A stretch of DNA of 64,000 nucleotides from Enterobacteriaceae endosymbiont of Donacia cinerea (lineage in GTDB: Bacteria; Pseudomonadota; Gammaproteobacteria; Enterobacterales; Enterobacteriaceae): the NCBI RefSeq assembly GCF_012569925.1, contig NZ_CP046204.1:354817-418816 (forward strand). The letters are read 5' to 3'. The position numbers were made by a program, and so were the translations under genes. Below, piece by piece: positions 11,146-22,049 of the stretch (positions within the stretch are counted from its first letter, which is position 1; the number at the start of each line of letters is the position of its first letter). Under the pieces are notes generated by a model. That model ran no database searches. It was not told where the DNA came from and saw only the letters and a list, made by a program, of their open reading frames with translations.

Positions 11146-12693
11146 TTAATTTTCTATATTTTTTAAAGAAAAATCTCTTAAACGAAATCCTAATAAAAAT
11201 AATATAAATATATATAATATAAAGATTATAGAACAAATACTTAATAAATAAAATATACGTATTTTAAAAGAAGATAAAATTAACCATTTTTCAGAAATAA
11301 TATTTGATATAAATAATAAAATTATACTTAAAATAATTGTTACAATAATAATACGGAATAAAAAATGTGACCAACCATATTCTGGTTTATAAATTTTTTT
11401 TTTAATTAATTTATTAAATAGTAAAATAACATTTAAACATGCTGCAAAACATATAGATATAGGAAATCCGATATGATGTAAAAAAAAAATAAAAAAAGGA
11501 CTAAGAAATTGAGTAATAATTAAAACAATTATATTAATTTTAACAGGTGTTTTTACATCTTGTCTTGCATAAAATCCGATTGCTAATACTTTAGCAATTA
11601 TTAAAAATATTAATCCTACTGAATAAATAATAATATTTATTTCAGTCATTAATACATCAAAATATGTAAAAGCTCCATATTGGAATAAAGAAATTAATAA
11701 TGGTCTGGATAAAAAAATTAAAATTAAAGAACTGGGTATTATTAATAAAAAACATAAACGTAAACCAATATCCATTAATTGATTATATTCTTTTTCTTTA
11801 TTTTGAGTAAAAGAATCAGTTAGAGCTGGTAATAATACTATTGTTAAGGCTATTCCAAACATACTTACAGGTAACTCCATTAAACGATCAGCATAATAAA
11901 TCCAAGTAATAGATCCTGTGATTAAAAAAGATGAAAAAGCAGAATTAATTAATAAGGATATTTGCGTAGCCGCTACTCCAATAATAGCTGTACCCATTTT
12001 TTTAAAAACTCTCGATACTCCTTTATCAAAATTTTTAAAATGAGGAAGAATTAACATATTTATTTTTTTTAAATAAATTAATTGATAAAAAATTTGTGAT
12101 AAACCACCAATTAAAACAGCCCATGCTAAAATTAAAATTGAAGGTTCTAACATATTAGGAAATATAATAATTAATAAAATCATACTTATATTTAATAAAA
12201 TAGGAGTTACTGCCGGAACAAAAAAATTTTTCCAAATATTTAAAATTGAACTAGCTAATGAAGATAATGATATTAATAATATATAAGGAAAAGTCATTTT
12301 TAATATTTTTGCCGTAAGTTTTAATTTATAATCTGTATTAACAAATCCAGGAGCGATTATAGAAATAATTAAGGAAGAAAAAAATATTCCTATTATTACT
12401 ATTATAGAAAGTATAATAATTAATATACCTAATGTAGAAGCAATAAAATTTTTTGTATCTTTTACACTTCTTTTATTTTTATATTCTGCTAGTATCGGAG
12501 TAAAAGCTTGAGAAAAAGCTCCTTCTGCAAATATACGGCGTAATAAATTAGGTAATTTAAAAGCTATAAAAAAAGAATCACTATAAACTCCTGCTCCAAA
12601 AACTTTTGCTATAAGACTATCCCTAATAAAACCTAATAATCTAGAAAACAACGTTATTATACTCACCGTCGTTAATGACTTTAATAAATTCAT
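11146..12693 (-). CDS. murJ: Lipid II flippase MurJ
   Basis: Polytopic inner-membrane flippase of the MOP/MVF family that moves lipid II to the periplasmic side for peptidoglycan synthesis. The 515-residue product matches E. coli MurJ (511) in length. It carries the N-terminal SRLLGFIRDSLIAKVFGAG motif with essential arginines and about 14 hydrophobic segments. The start is followed by MNLLKSLTTVS, as in the family. It is transcribed towards sufA but separated by 200 bp, so it is probably a separate unit. It is consistent with murI being present. Confidence 0.95.
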   Translation of the reverse strand: MNLLKSLTTVSIITLFSRLLGFIRDSLIAKVFGAGVYSDSFFIAFKLPNLLRRIFAEGAFSQAFTPILAEYKNKRSVKDTKNFIASTLGILIIILSIIVIIGIFFSSLIISIIAPGFVNTDYKLKLTAKILKMTFPYILLISLSSLASSILNIWKNFFVPAVTPILLNISMILLIIIFPNMLEPSILILAWAVLIGGLSQIFYQLIYLKKINMLILPHFKNFDKGVSRVFKKMGTAIIGVAATQISLLINSAFSSFLITGSITWIYYADRLMELPVSMFGIALTIVLLPALTDSFTQNKEKEYNQLMDIGLRLCFLLIIPSSLILIFLSRPLLISLFQYGAFTYFDVLMTEINIIIYSVGLIFLIIAKVLAIGFYARQDVKTPVKINIIVLIITQFLSPFFIFFLHHIGFPISICFAACLNVILLFNKLIKKKIYKPEYGWSHFLFRIIIVTIILSIILLFISNIISEKWLILSSFKIRIFYLLSICSIIFILYIFILFLLGFRLRDFSLKNIEN

Positions 12694-12870
12694 ATAATTC
12701 CTAAAAATAATAGTTTATTATATAAATAAATTATTTTAGTAAAAAATTCAATAATAATAAATTATTTCTTTAATAAAAAGATATATTAAAAATATGATTT
12801 TTTTAATAGAATATTTAAATAAATATTTATTTTTTATAAAATTTTTCAATTTTTTGTAGGTAAAAATATT

Positions 12871-13464
12871 ATGAATATAAAAGAAATATCTAGGGCAAAA
12901 CTTCCAACAATATGGGGGGAATTTATTATAATAGGTTTTAAGGAGATAAATACAGGTAAACATCATATTGCATTAATATATGGATTAGAAAAAATATATA
13001 AAAATTCAATTATTTTAACAAGAATACATTCAGAATGTTTAACAGGAGATGTTTTTTCTAGTTTACGTTGCGATTGTGGTTTTCAATTACAATTATCTTT
13101 AGAAAAAATTTCTCAGGAAAATTGTGGAATATTAATTTATCATAGACAAGAAGGTAGAAATATTGGACTTTTAAATAAAATTAAAGCATATAATTTACAA
13201 GATCAAGGATTAGATACTGTAGAAGCAAATTATAAATTAGGGTTTCATGCAGATGAAAGAAATTTTATTTCCTGTATAAATATATTAAAAATATTAGGTA
13301 TTTTAAATATTAAATTATTAACAAATAATCCATATAAAATAGATTTTTTAAGAAAACAAGGTATAAATGTAATAGATAGAATTCCCTTAATTATAAAGTA
13401 TAATTTTTATAATTATAAATATTTAAATACTAAAAATATAAAATTAGGACATATATTAAAATAA
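12871..13464 (+). CDS. ribA: GTP cyclohydrolase II
   Basis: First committed step of riboflavin synthesis: GTP to diaminopyrimidine ribonucleotide, formate and pyrophosphate. The 197-residue product (E. coli 196) keeps the zinc cysteines in SECLTGD and LRCDCGFQ and the catalytic block [15 protein letters not shown]. It aligns to the end ([11 protein letters not shown]). A riboflavin-pathway gene in such a small genome suggests the vitamin is made for self or host; the other rib genes are not in the window. Its 3' end overlaps the convergent sbcB by 9 bp. Confidence 0.96.
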   Translation: MNIKEISRAKLPTIWGEFIIIGFKEINTGKHHIALIYGLEKIYKNSIILTRIHSECLTGDVFSSLRCDCGFQLQLSLEKISQENCGILIYHRQEGRNIGLLNKIKAYNLQDQGLDTVEANYKLGFHADERNFISCINILKILGILNIKLLTNNPYKIDFLRKQGINVIDRIPLIIKYNFYNYKYLNTKNIKLGHILK

Positions 13465-14886
13465 TTTTTTATATAAATATTTTGTATATTTTAATAAATT
13501 TTTTAAGACTAAAATTTTTTTTTTACAAAGTTGATTTTTTAAAAGTTTTTTAACTTCTAAAATATAATTATCTAAAAAATTTTTATTAAAAATATTTTTT
13601 TGATATATATTCCATTTTTTTTGTTCTCTTTTATTTAAAATAAATGGAAAATTTCTTGCTTTATATTTTAATAATAAAACATTAGCTCTTTTATCTTTAA
13701 AAGATATTTTATTTAAATTTATATTAATAAATTTTTTATCATGTATTTGTGTAAATTTTAATATATCTATTTTTGAAAAAAAATTTTTATATAATTGTTC
13801 ATCTACATTATAAATATTTGTTTTATCATATATTTGATTAAAATCAATTATAATAAATTTAATAATTTTTTTAATTTTTAAAAAAAATTTTTTAAGTTTT
13901 ATAAAATTATTAAGATAAAATACAATATTAAAATTTAATCTTTGAATATCAATTTTTTTTAAAATATTAATTGGTACTAATAATGGAGATTTACTAAAAT
14001 TAATAAATTTGATATATGAAAAAATATTTTCCTTATTTAATTGGTTACTATTTTTTAAAATTTCCAAAAAATTATTTATGTTTTTTATTAAATTAAACAC
14101 AATTAGTATATTTTTATTTTTTGGATGCCAAAATAAAGGTGTAATACAATTTATATTATTATTTTTATTTTTATAAAAATTACTGATATGGATTAAAATT
14201 TGAATTTTTGAAAAATTTATAATTTTTATTAATTCTTTTTTATTTCTATATTTAAAAAAATATTTATATAATAATGGTTGTTTTTTTTTAATTAATTTAG
14301 TAATAGATATTGTTGTATATACATCAGATAGTGCATCATGTGCTGCATTATTACGATATGTTATTATCTTATTCAAGACAGCTATTTTTTGAAGATTAAA
14401 TATTGGTATATTATTAATTTTTGGCCATAAAATACCATTTGGTCTTAATACATAACATGCTCTAACTAAATTTAATATATCCCAACGACTATTATTATTT
14501 TTCCAAAACCAACTATAAGCATCATAAAAATTACGATAAAATAGAAATTTACTAAATTCATCATCAAAATTAATGTTATTATATCCTAAAATACAAGTAT
14601 TAGGATATAAAAATATTTTATTAATATAATTTGCAAATTTATTTTCTTTAAATCCTTTTAAATTTACCATATAAGGACTTATATTATGAATAATAATAGA
14701 TTTAGGATCAGGTAAATAGTCATTAGGTAATTGACAATAAAGTACTATAGGAGATTCTATTATATTTAAATTAATATCAGTACGTATACAAGCAAATTGT
14801 GCAATTCTATCTTTTTTCGGATTTAATCCAAAAGTTTCGTAATCATAAAATAAAAAATTAAATTTTAATTTTTTTTTCTTTAACAT
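13456..14886 (-). CDS. sbcB: Exodeoxyribonuclease I
   Basis: 3'-5' single-strand DNA exonuclease of the DnaQ/DEDD family, acting in recombination and mismatch repair. The 476-residue product has the E. coli length (475). DEDD residues are visible: D and E in YDYETFG near residue 20, an Asp in NINFDDEF near 109, and [11 protein letters not shown] near 185 containing the motif III His and Asp. The C-terminal half (SH3-like and helical domains) is much more diverged and lysine-rich, but length is kept. Convergent with ribA. Confidence 0.93.
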   Translation of the reverse strand: MLKKKKLKFNFLFYDYETFGLNPKKDRIAQFACIRTDINLNIIESPIVLYCQLPNDYLPDPKSIIIHNISPYMVNLKGFKENKFANYINKIFLYPNTCILGYNNINFDDEFSKFLFYRNFYDAYSWFWKNNNSRWDILNLVRACYVLRPNGILWPKINNIPIFNLQKIAVLNKIITYRNNAAHDALSDVYTTISITKLIKKKQPLLYKYFFKYRNKKELIKIINFSKIQILIHISNFYKNKNNNINCITPLFWHPKNKNILIVFNLIKNINNFLEILKNSNQLNKENIFSYIKFINFSKSPLLVPINILKKIDIQRLNFNIVFYLNNFIKLKKFFLKIKKIIKFIIIDFNQIYDKTNIYNVDEQLYKNFFSKIDILKFTQIHDKKFININLNKISFKDKRANVLLLKYKARNFPFILNKREQKKWNIYQKNIFNKNFLDNYILEVKKLLKNQLCKKKILVLKNLLKYTKYLYKKLF

Positions 14887-14942
14887 AGTATATAATACTA
14901 ATATATTATTAATATTTTGACAATATTTATTATATAAATTAT

Positions 14943-15027
14943 GGTGAGATGGCCGAGTGGTTTAAGGCGCATGCCTGGAAAGTATGTATATGGAAACATA
15001 TCAGGGGTTCAAATCCCCTTCTCACCG
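14943..15027 (+). tRNA. tRNA-Ser (anticodon GGA)
   Basis: Class II tRNA with a 7-bp acceptor stem (GGTGAGA/TCTCACC), D-arm GGCCGAGTGGTTTAAGGC, anticodon loop CTGGAAA with anticodon GGA, a long variable arm (ATGTATATGGAAACATAT) and T-arm AGGGGTTCAAATCCCCT. The discriminator base is G at 15027. The following bases are GGA, so the 3' CCA is not encoded and must be added. It reads UCC/UCU serine codons. It stands between sbcB (divergent) and the dedA gene. Confidence 0.97.
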
Positions 15028-15090
15028 GGATATTGTATTTTTAATAAATATAAAATATTAAATATTTATTTTATAAATGTGATATAAAAT

Positions 15091-15654
15091 ATGTTTAATA
15101 TAAATATAATGAAAATAATAAATCAATATGGTTATCTAATTATATTATTAGGATCATTGATTGAATGGGAAACATTTATTATTATTGCCGGGATGCTAGC
15201 TCACAAAAAAATATTATTTTTGCATAAAATTATTATTATTACTATTACGGGGTCTGTAATAAGTAATCAAATACTTTTTTTTATAGGTAAAAAATATAGT
15301 AAAAATTTTTTATTTTTTTTTAAAAATTATAATTTAAAAATTCAGAAATATCGTAATTTAATTATAAATTATCCTTATATATTTATTATTATTACAAGAT
15401 TTATTTATGGTTTTAGATTAATAAGTCCTATTACAATAGGTATTGCTAATATTTCTAATATAAAATTTTTTTTATTAAATATTATTGGTGCTTTTATTTG
15501 GACTATTTTTTTTACTATTACTGGATATTTTTTTGGTGAAATGATATCTACTTGGATAAAAGATTTTACTAAAATTATTAAATATTTTTTGTATATTTTT
15601 TTATTATTTATAATAATTAAATTATTATTAAAAATAATAAAAAAATATACTTAA
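15091..15654 (+). CDS. yohD: DedA-family membrane protein, YohD-like
   Basis: Small DedA/VTT-domain inner-membrane protein of 187 residues (E. coli YohD 192). Family hallmarks present are the N-terminal GSLIEWETF with its membrane-embedded glutamate and the ITRFIYGFR motif with conserved arginines, plus four to five hydrophobic segments. DedA proteins act in polyprenyl- or phospholipid translocation and proton-motive-force homeostasis; the role of this particular branch is not established. It resembles YohD more than YqjA or YghB along its whole length. Retention of one DedA protein fits E. coli data that at least one family member is needed. Confidence 0.82.
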   Translation: MFNINIMKIINQYGYLIILLGSLIEWETFIIIAGMLAHKKILFLHKIIIITITGSVISNQILFFIGKKYSKNFLFFFKNYNLKIQKYRNLIINYPYIFIIITRFIYGFRLISPITIGIANISNIKFFLLNIIGAFIWTIFFTITGYFFGEMISTWIKDFTKIIKYFLYIFLLFIIIKLLLKIIKKYT

Positions 15655-15682
15655 TTTTTAAATGAAAAATCTAATTATTTAT

Positions 15683-17149
15683 TCAAATAAAATTTTTTAT
15701 ACATTTTATAATTAATTCAGGATATATACCTAATATAATTGTTATTGTTGTTAATAACAAAAATACATTTTTGATAAAAAAATAATAATTTTTATTATGT
15801 ACTTTTGAAATGTACCAATTTTTATTCTTCTTAGAAGGTACTAAATATAAAATAATAATAAAACGTAAATAATAATATAATCCTATAGAACTTCCTAATA
15901 TAATAAAAATAGTTAAATACCATACCTGAAGTTTTATACTTAATGCAATTAAGTAAAATTTAGATATAAAACCTATAGTTAAAGGAATACCAGCTAAAGA
16001 AAATAACATAATGGTTAATATTAAAGTAAGGATTGGATCATACCAAAATAATCCTCGATAATAATATAATTTATCTGTATTTTTTTCTTGATAATTTAAA
16101 CTTGTAAATAAACTAATTATTCCTAATATAACTAAATTATTTATTATATAACCAATTATATATATCCCCATCATTTCTAATGAAAAAATATGCTTTGTAT
16201 ACTTTTGATTATAAAGTAAAATTGTAAGCATATAACCAATATGTGTTATAGATGAGTATGCTAATAAACGTTTAATATTATTTTTTGTTTTAATTCCCAT
16301 AAAATTACCAAATATTATAGATAATATTGATAATAAAATTAATATTTTATATAAAAAATTTTTATTATTATTAATTTTAGAAAAATAAATTAAAAATTTT
16401 ACTAAAAATATAAAAATAGATGATTTATTAAATGTAGTTAAAAATAATGTTACAGTTGTAGGTGCTCCTTGGTAAACATCAGAAGTCCAAAAATGAAATG
16501 GAACTATTGATAATTTAAATAATAAACTAACTATAATTAAACAAAATCCAACTATAGTTAAATAATTTATTAAAAATTTATTATAAATTAAATAATGGTT
16601 TAATAAAAATGTAAAATTTAAACTTCCATTATCCAAATAAATAAAAGATATTCCAAGTATCATAAAAGATGATGCTATTATAGATAAAATTGAATATTTA
16701 ATACTAGCTTCTAAGGAATACTTTGATCTAATATCATAACTTATTAAACCAATAATAGGAATAGATATTAACTCAATACCTAAAAACATAGAAATAAAAT
16801 TATTTGAATTTATTAAAATAATACTTCCTATTGTTGATATTATTAATAATATATAAAATTCATCTTTATTATGTTTTAAAGTAGATAACCACTTATATGA
16901 TATTAAACAAGTTATAATATTATTACAAATTAATATTATTGTATAAAAAATTGAATAAGTATCATTTAAAAATAAATAATTTATTGGGAAATTACTATTT
17001 TTAGTATAAAAAGTAGATATTATTATTAATAAAAATCCAAAAATTGTAATAATTAAACTTATTAAATTTTTTCTTTTAAATGATATTTTAATTAATAAAA
17101 ATATTAATAATGTAATAATAGTAATTAAAGGTATTAATAATTTAGTCAT
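15683..17149 (-). CDS. nuoN: NADH-quinone oxidoreductase subunit N
   Basis: Antiporter-like proton-pumping subunit of complex I in the inner membrane. 488 residues (E. coli 485), about 14 hydrophobic helices. The Mrp-type core segment VPFHFWTSDVYQGAPTTVT near residue 220 carries the conserved helix-break proline and proton-channel region. Last gene of the nuo array, 41 bp after nuoM and convergent with the dedA gene. Confidence 0.96.
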   Translation of the reverse strand: MTKLLIPLITIITLLIFLLIKISFKRKNLISLIITIFGFLLIIISTFYTKNSNFPINYLFLNDTYSIFYTIILICNNIITCLISYKWLSTLKHNKDEFYILLIISTIGSIILINSNNFISMFLGIELISIPIIGLISYDIRSKYSLEASIKYSILSIIASSFMILGISFIYLDNGSLNFTFLLNHYLIYNKFLINYLTIVGFCLIIVSLLFKLSIVPFHFWTSDVYQGAPTTVTLFLTTFNKSSIFIFLVKFLIYFSKINNNKNFLYKILILLSILSIIFGNFMGIKTKNNIKRLLAYSSITHIGYMLTILLYNQKYTKHIFSLEMMGIYIIGYIINNLVILGIISLFTSLNYQEKNTDKLYYYRGLFWYDPILTLILTIMLFSLAGIPLTIGFISKFYLIALSIKLQVWYLTIFIILGSSIGLYYYLRFIIILYLVPSKKNKNWYISKVHNKNYYFFIKNVFLLLTTITIILGIYPELIIKCIKNFI

Positions 17150-17190
17150 AAAGAATTCTATTCTATTTAAAATTTAATATAAATTTTGTG

Positions 17191-18705
17191 TTAATTATTT
17201 AACATAATTCTATTATAAATACTATTTATAGGAGAATCTGATATATTTAAAATAATTTGTGGATAAAAACCTAAAATTAATAATAAAATTACAAGTATAA
17301 AAATAATAATTTTTTCTCTTAAAAACATTTTTTTCATAAGAATATTTATTTTAGTTTTAGGACCATAAAAAATTTTTTGCATCATATTTAATGAATAAAT
17401 ACTAGAAAATAATAAACTAAACGAAGCAATACTTGCACATATAGGATATTTATAGAAAGTTCCTAATAAAATTAAAAATTCTCCTATAAAATTACCTGTA
17501 CCAGGTATACCAATACTAGCAAGAGAAAAAAATAAAAATAAACCTGGTAATGTATTTATTTTACCCCAAATACCTCCCATTAATTTAATATTTCTTGTTT
17601 TTAACCTTTCATATATTTGCCCACAAAGAATAAATTGTGCTGCAGCAGAAATTCCATGTGATATCATTTGTATTATAACACCCTGATAAGCTAATTTATT
17701 ATGACTATAAATACCCATTAAAATAAATCCCATATGGGATATAGAGGTATATGCTATAATTTTTTTTATATCTGATTGTATACAAGCCATCCATGAACCA
17801 TAAAATATACCAGATATTCCCAATAATATTGCAAAAAATGAAAATTTTAAAGATGATGTAGGAAATAATGGTAGAGTAAATCTTAATAAACCATAAGAAG
17901 CTGTTTTTAATAAAATACCGGCTAAATCAACTGAACCAGCTGTTGGAGCTTGACTATGTGCATCAGGTAACCATCCATGAAATGGAATTACAGGCATTTT
18001 AACAGCAAAAGCAATAAAAAAAAATATCATTAATAAAAATTCTGTTTTTAAATTTAAATGATTATTTAATAAAATATTATAATCAAAAGTTAATATACCT
18101 GTTAATTTTTGATGTAGAAAAACGAGAGATAAAATTCCATATAACATTAATAAACCACTAGATTGTGTATAAATAAAAAATTTAGTAGCAGCTTTTATAC
18201 GGCTATGTCCTTTTTTTCCTTTATGTCCCCATAAAGAAATTAAAAAATACATAGGTATTAACATAATTTCCCAAAAAAGAAAAAATAAAAACATATCTAC
18301 AGATAAAAATACACCAATAACTCCACTTAAAATCCATAGTAAATTTAAATGGAAAAAACCATGCCATTTTTTAACTTCATTCCAAGAACATATAACTGCC
18401 ATGATACCTAATAATCCAGTAAGATTAATCATTAACAATGATAATCCATCTATTCCTAAATGAAAACTTATTCCAAATTTAGGAATCCAATTTAATACAT
18501 ATTCTGATATCCAGATAGGATATATAAATAATATTTTTTCATAAAAATGTATTTTATATATAAAATATTCTAAAATTGATAAAAGAAAAATAGAACTAAT
18601 AGAAATTAAAGATATCCAACGAGGTAATTTAAAATTTATTTTTTCACTTTGCCAACAAATTAAACCACTAATAAAAGGAACTAATATGAACCATGGTAAT
18701 AACAT
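17191..18705 (-). CDS. nuoM: NADH-quinone oxidoreductase subunit M
   Basis: Antiporter-like membrane subunit of complex I, 504 residues (E. coli 509). It has the LFWEIMLIPMYFLI segment with the conserved glutamate near residue 144, and VIPFHGWLPDAHSQAPTAGSV near residue 240 with the channel region. About 14 helices. Lies 63 bp after nuoL. Confidence 0.97.
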   Translation of the reverse strand: MLLPWFILVPFISGLICWQSEKINFKLPRWISLISISSIFLLSILEYFIYKIHFYEKILFIYPIWISEYVLNWIPKFGISFHLGIDGLSLLMINLTGLLGIMAVICSWNEVKKWHGFFHLNLLWILSGVIGVFLSVDMFLFFLFWEIMLIPMYFLISLWGHKGKKGHSRIKAATKFFIYTQSSGLLMLYGILSLVFLHQKLTGILTFDYNILLNNHLNLKTEFLLMIFFFIAFAVKMPVIPFHGWLPDAHSQAPTAGSVDLAGILLKTASYGLLRFTLPLFPTSSLKFSFFAILLGISGIFYGSWMACIQSDIKKIIAYTSISHMGFILMGIYSHNKLAYQGVIIQMISHGISAAAQFILCGQIYERLKTRNIKLMGGIWGKINTLPGLFLFFSLASIGIPGTGNFIGEFLILLGTFYKYPICASIASFSLLFSSIYSLNMMQKIFYGPKTKINILMKKMFLREKIIIFILVILLLILGFYPQIILNISDSPINSIYNRIMLNN

Positions 18706-18768
18706 AAGATTTCCTAATTATATTTTAATATTTTCTATATAAATATTAATTTTATAATAAAATTAATA

Positions 18769-20625
18769 TTAATTATTAACTAATACTATCAAATATAGTA
18801 TGATTAATATCACTCCTAAATATATTGATGAGATATACCAACGAATATATCCATTTTGACTTATTGATATAATATTTCCTATTTTATTTATTGTTTTTAT
18901 TGTGAAAAAATCTATAAATTTGGAAATAGGATCATTTTTTATAATTAATAATATTTTTTTAAAAATATCTACAAAAATTCTTTTATATATAAGATCTATA
19001 TAACAACCATTTAAAAAAAAATTATTTATATGCACAAAAATACAATAATTTTTATTATTAAAATTATTTTTTTGAAAATAGAATATATATAATATAAAAC
19101 TAATAATAGATATTATAACAGATGTAATTTCTAATATATGATTATAATTATTATTAATTAGTAATATCTTATTAGGTAATAAAATATTATTTTTTATCGG
19201 TAATAATTTTATTCCTATATAACTAGAAAATATACTTAATATTATTAATGGAAAATTATGTGTAAATTTATTTTTACCTTTATTAATAGGTAAAATATTA
19301 TTTTTACCATAAAATATGATAGAAATCATACGTATAGTATATAGAGCAGTAAAAATACTTCCAATTATACTAATAATAAATAAAATTATTTGTTTATTTA
19401 TTAAAATTTCATATAATATTTTTTCTTTAGTAAAACTACTCATTGTTATAAAAGGAAAAGATATTAAAGATATAGAACCTAGTAAAAAACAATAATATAC
19501 GAAAGAAAGATATTTTTTTATCCCCCCTAATTTAAATATATTTTGTTCATTATTACATGAAGTAATAATTGATGCAGCACATAAAAAAAGTAATGCTTTA
19601 AAAAAAGCATGTGATATTACATGAAATAAAACAGCATGAAATGAATGAATTCCTAATGCTAAAAACATGTATCCAATTTGACTCATAGTAGAATAAGCTA
19701 GAATACGTTTTAGATTATTTTGTATTAATGCAGACCAGCCAGATAATAATAATGTTATTGCTCCAATAATACTAGTTATAAAAAGGATATTATTATTCAT
19801 TAAAAATAATAAATCATTACGTAATATTAAATAAATTCCAGCTGTAACCATGGTAGCTGCATGTATAAGTGAAGATACAGGAGTTGGGCCAACCATAGCA
19901 TCTATTAACCATGTATTTAATGGAAATTGAGCTGATTTTCCTAATGCTCCTATAATTAACATTATAGTAATTATTTTTAAATAATATGATTTATAATAAA
20001 TATAAGAAGATGTTACTAAATAAGATATTTCTGAAAAATTTAAAGTATTAAATACCTTAAATATTAAAAAAATACCAATAATTAAAAAAATATCACTAAA
20101 ACGAGTAATTAAAAAAGCTTTTATAGCAGATAATCCATTTAATGATTTTTTATAAAAAAATCCTATTAATAAATAAGAACAAACTCCTACACCTTCCCAT
20201 CCAAAAAACATTAAAATAAAATTATTAGCTAATATTAACAATATCATATTTGCAATAAATAAATTAGTATATGCAAAAAATCTAGAATATCCTTCTTTAT
20301 TTTCCATATACCAAATTGAAAAAATATGTATAAAAAAACCTATCCAGGTAGTAAGTATTAACATAATTAATGATAATTTATCTAAATATAAAGAAAAATC
20401 AATATACAAATTATCAATACTTAATATCTTCCATAAAGATTGTTTATATAATAAAATATTATTTTTAGTAAAAATATATCCTATAATTAATGTAAGAAAT
20501 GCACTTATTCCTATAAAACTAACTCCAATTATTGAAATTTGATTTTTATTAAAATAATTTGAAAATAATGATAGTATTAAAAAACTAATTAATGGCATTA
20601 AAATAATCAAAAAAATAAATTTCAT
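18769..20625 (-). CDS. nuoL: NADH-quinone oxidoreductase subunit L
   Basis: Largest antiporter-like subunit of complex I, with the long lateral amphipathic helix along the membrane arm. 618 residues (E. coli 613). It shows FFGWEGVGVCSYLLIGF with the conserved glutamate and GKSAQFPLNTWLIDAMVGPTPVSSLIHAATMV with the channel lysine. Its start overlaps the nuoK stop as ATGA, implying coupled translation. The C-terminal lateral-helix part is asparagine/isoleucine-rich but of normal length. Confidence 0.97.
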   Translation of the reverse strand: MKFIFLIILMPLISFLILSLFSNYFNKNQISIIGVSFIGISAFLTLIIGYIFTKNNILLYKQSLWKILSIDNLYIDFSLYLDKLSLIMLILTTWIGFFIHIFSIWYMENKEGYSRFFAYTNLFIANMILLILANNFILMFFGWEGVGVCSYLLIGFFYKKSLNGLSAIKAFLITRFSDIFLIIGIFLIFKVFNTLNFSEISYLVTSSYIYYKSYYLKIITIMLIIGALGKSAQFPLNTWLIDAMVGPTPVSSLIHAATMVTAGIYLILRNDLLFLMNNNILFITSIIGAITLLLSGWSALIQNNLKRILAYSTMSQIGYMFLALGIHSFHAVLFHVISHAFFKALLFLCAASIITSCNNEQNIFKLGGIKKYLSFVYYCFLLGSISLISFPFITMSSFTKEKILYEILINKQIILFIISIIGSIFTALYTIRMISIIFYGKNNILPINKGKNKFTHNFPLIILSIFSSYIGIKLLPIKNNILLPNKILLINNNYNHILEITSVIISIISFILYIFYFQKNNFNNKNYCIFVHINNFFLNGCYIDLIYKRIFVDIFKKILLIIKNDPISKFIDFFTIKTINKIGNIISISQNGYIRWYISSIYLGVILIILYLIVLVNN

Positions 20626-20924
20626 CCATTCATCTCACTAATTGAATCAACATTAATATTATTTTTATAATAATATAATTTTATTAACAAAATTAAACTT
20701 ATACATGTTTCTATTGCTGATATACTAATTGATATAATGTACATAATTTCCCCCTCCGTTTGTTTCCAATAATTACCAGAAATTATACATGAAAATGCTG
20801 CAGCATTTATCATGATTTCAGTACAAATTAAAATATATAACATATTATTTCGGATTATTATTCCTGTTAGTCCAATTACAAATATTATTATTATGAGTAT
20901 TAAAACATGATATAAGGGTATCAT
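20622..20924 (-). CDS. nuoK: NADH-quinone oxidoreductase subunit K
   Basis: Three-helix membrane subunit of complex I, 100 residues as in E. coli. It contains the conserved intramembrane glutamates in ICTEIMINAA (near residue 36) and in ISAIETCISL (near 72). The stop overlaps the nuoL start by four bases. Confidence 0.96.
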   Translation of the reverse strand: MIPLYHVLILIIIIFVIGLTGIIIRNNMLYILICTEIMINAAAFSCIISGNYWKQTEGEIMYIISISISAIETCISLILLIKLYYYKNNINVDSISEMNG

Positions 20925-20969
20925 TTTTATATTCTTCTTTTATTTTATAAAATTTAACATTATTTTCTA

Positions 20970-21467
20970 TCATTTTTTTATTGTTCCTATATGTAAAACA
21001 ATAATTATACCAGATAGTAAAAGTATTGATATTAATTCAATAATTATTTTATACTGTGTAAATAAATTTACTCCTATATCCATTATATTAATAAAATTCA
21101 TAATAATATATTTTTTATTATATAAATTTTTTAAAATATAAAATATAAATATTAAAAATAATAAAGTAAGAAATAATATAATAATTAAAAATAATATTTT
21201 TTTAAACAAAAATTTTTTTTCTTCTAATTCAATATTTTTATAATTTAATAACATTAAAACAAATATAAATAAAATAACTATAGCTCCTGCATAAATAATA
21301 ATTTCTAATGAACCTGCAAAATAATCTCCTAAAACAAAAAATATACATGACATGGAAATTAATGAAATTAAAAAATATAATAATGTATAAATAGGATTAA
21401 TACTAATAATAATTAAAAATGTAAAAATTACAGATATACATCCTAATATATAAAATATTATTTCCAT
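20970..21467 (-). CDS. nuoJ: NADH-quinone oxidoreductase subunit J
   Basis: Membrane subunit of complex I, 165 residues (E. coli 184), so shortened at the C-terminus. Contains the conserved FAGSLEIIIYAGAIVILFIFVLML segment with the pi-bulge helix. Lies 45 bp before nuoK and 21 bp after nuoI. Confidence 0.93.
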   Translation of the reverse strand: MEIIFYILGCISVIFTFLIIISINPIYTLLYFLISLISMSCIFFVLGDYFAGSLEIIIYAGAIVILFIFVLMLLNYKNIELEEKKFLFKKILFLIIILFLTLLFLIFIFYILKNLYNKKYIIMNFINIMDIGVNLFTQYKIIIELISILLLSGIIIVLHIGTIKK

Positions 21468-21488
21468 ATGAAATACCTTTAATTTAAA

Positions 21489-22031
21489 TTATGGTAATAT
21501 GTTTTTTATATCTACTTCAATATTTGAATATTTATCCTTTTTATTAGGATTATCTTGTACATCAATTCCTGAAATATCATAAAAATTATATTTTAAATAT
21601 TTTCCTTGATTATTTATTAATAAATCCTTTTTTTCATAAATTAAATCCTTTCTATTAAATTCACATAATTCAAAATCTGGAGTTAATTGTATTGCTCCTG
21701 TAGGACAGGATTCTTCACAAAATCCACAAAAAATACATCTAGAAATATTAATTCTAAAAAATTTTGGATAAGATCTACCATTTTTATTTATTCCTTTTTT
21801 TAAAGTTATACAACCTACTGGGCATGAAACTGCACAAAGATTACAAGCAACACAACGTTCATTATTATTAGTATCAGATGTTAATATAATTCTTCCTCTA
21901 TATCTTGGTGGTAAATAAATTTTTTCTTCTGGATACATTATAGTTTCTCTTTTATGAAAAAGATTCATCCATACTAAAAAAATACTTCTTATTTGACTAA
22001 TAAAAGCAATAAAAAAATTTTTTATTTTCAT
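21489..22031 (-). CDS. nuoI: NADH-quinone oxidoreductase subunit I
   Basis: Peripheral-arm subunit carrying the two tetranuclear clusters N6a and N6b. 180 residues as in E. coli. Both ferredoxin-like cysteine motifs are intact: CVACNLCAVSCPVGC near residue 60 and CIFCGFCEESCPTGA near residue 99. Confidence 0.97.
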   Translation of the reverse strand: MKIKNFFIAFISQIRSIFLVWMNLFHKRETIMYPEEKIYLPPRYRGRIILTSDTNNNERCVACNLCAVSCPVGCITLKKGINKNGRSYPKFFRINISRCIFCGFCEESCPTGAIQLTPDFELCEFNRKDLIYEKKDLLINNQGKYLKYNFYDISGIDVQDNPNKKDKYSNIEVDIKNILP

Positions 22032-22049
22032 GATTGTTTTTAATTATAA

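Noticed and set aside
12748..12966. Minus-strand open frame of 72 codons
   Set aside because: Overlaps the start of ribA and the gap before it; composition is that of random A/T sequence.
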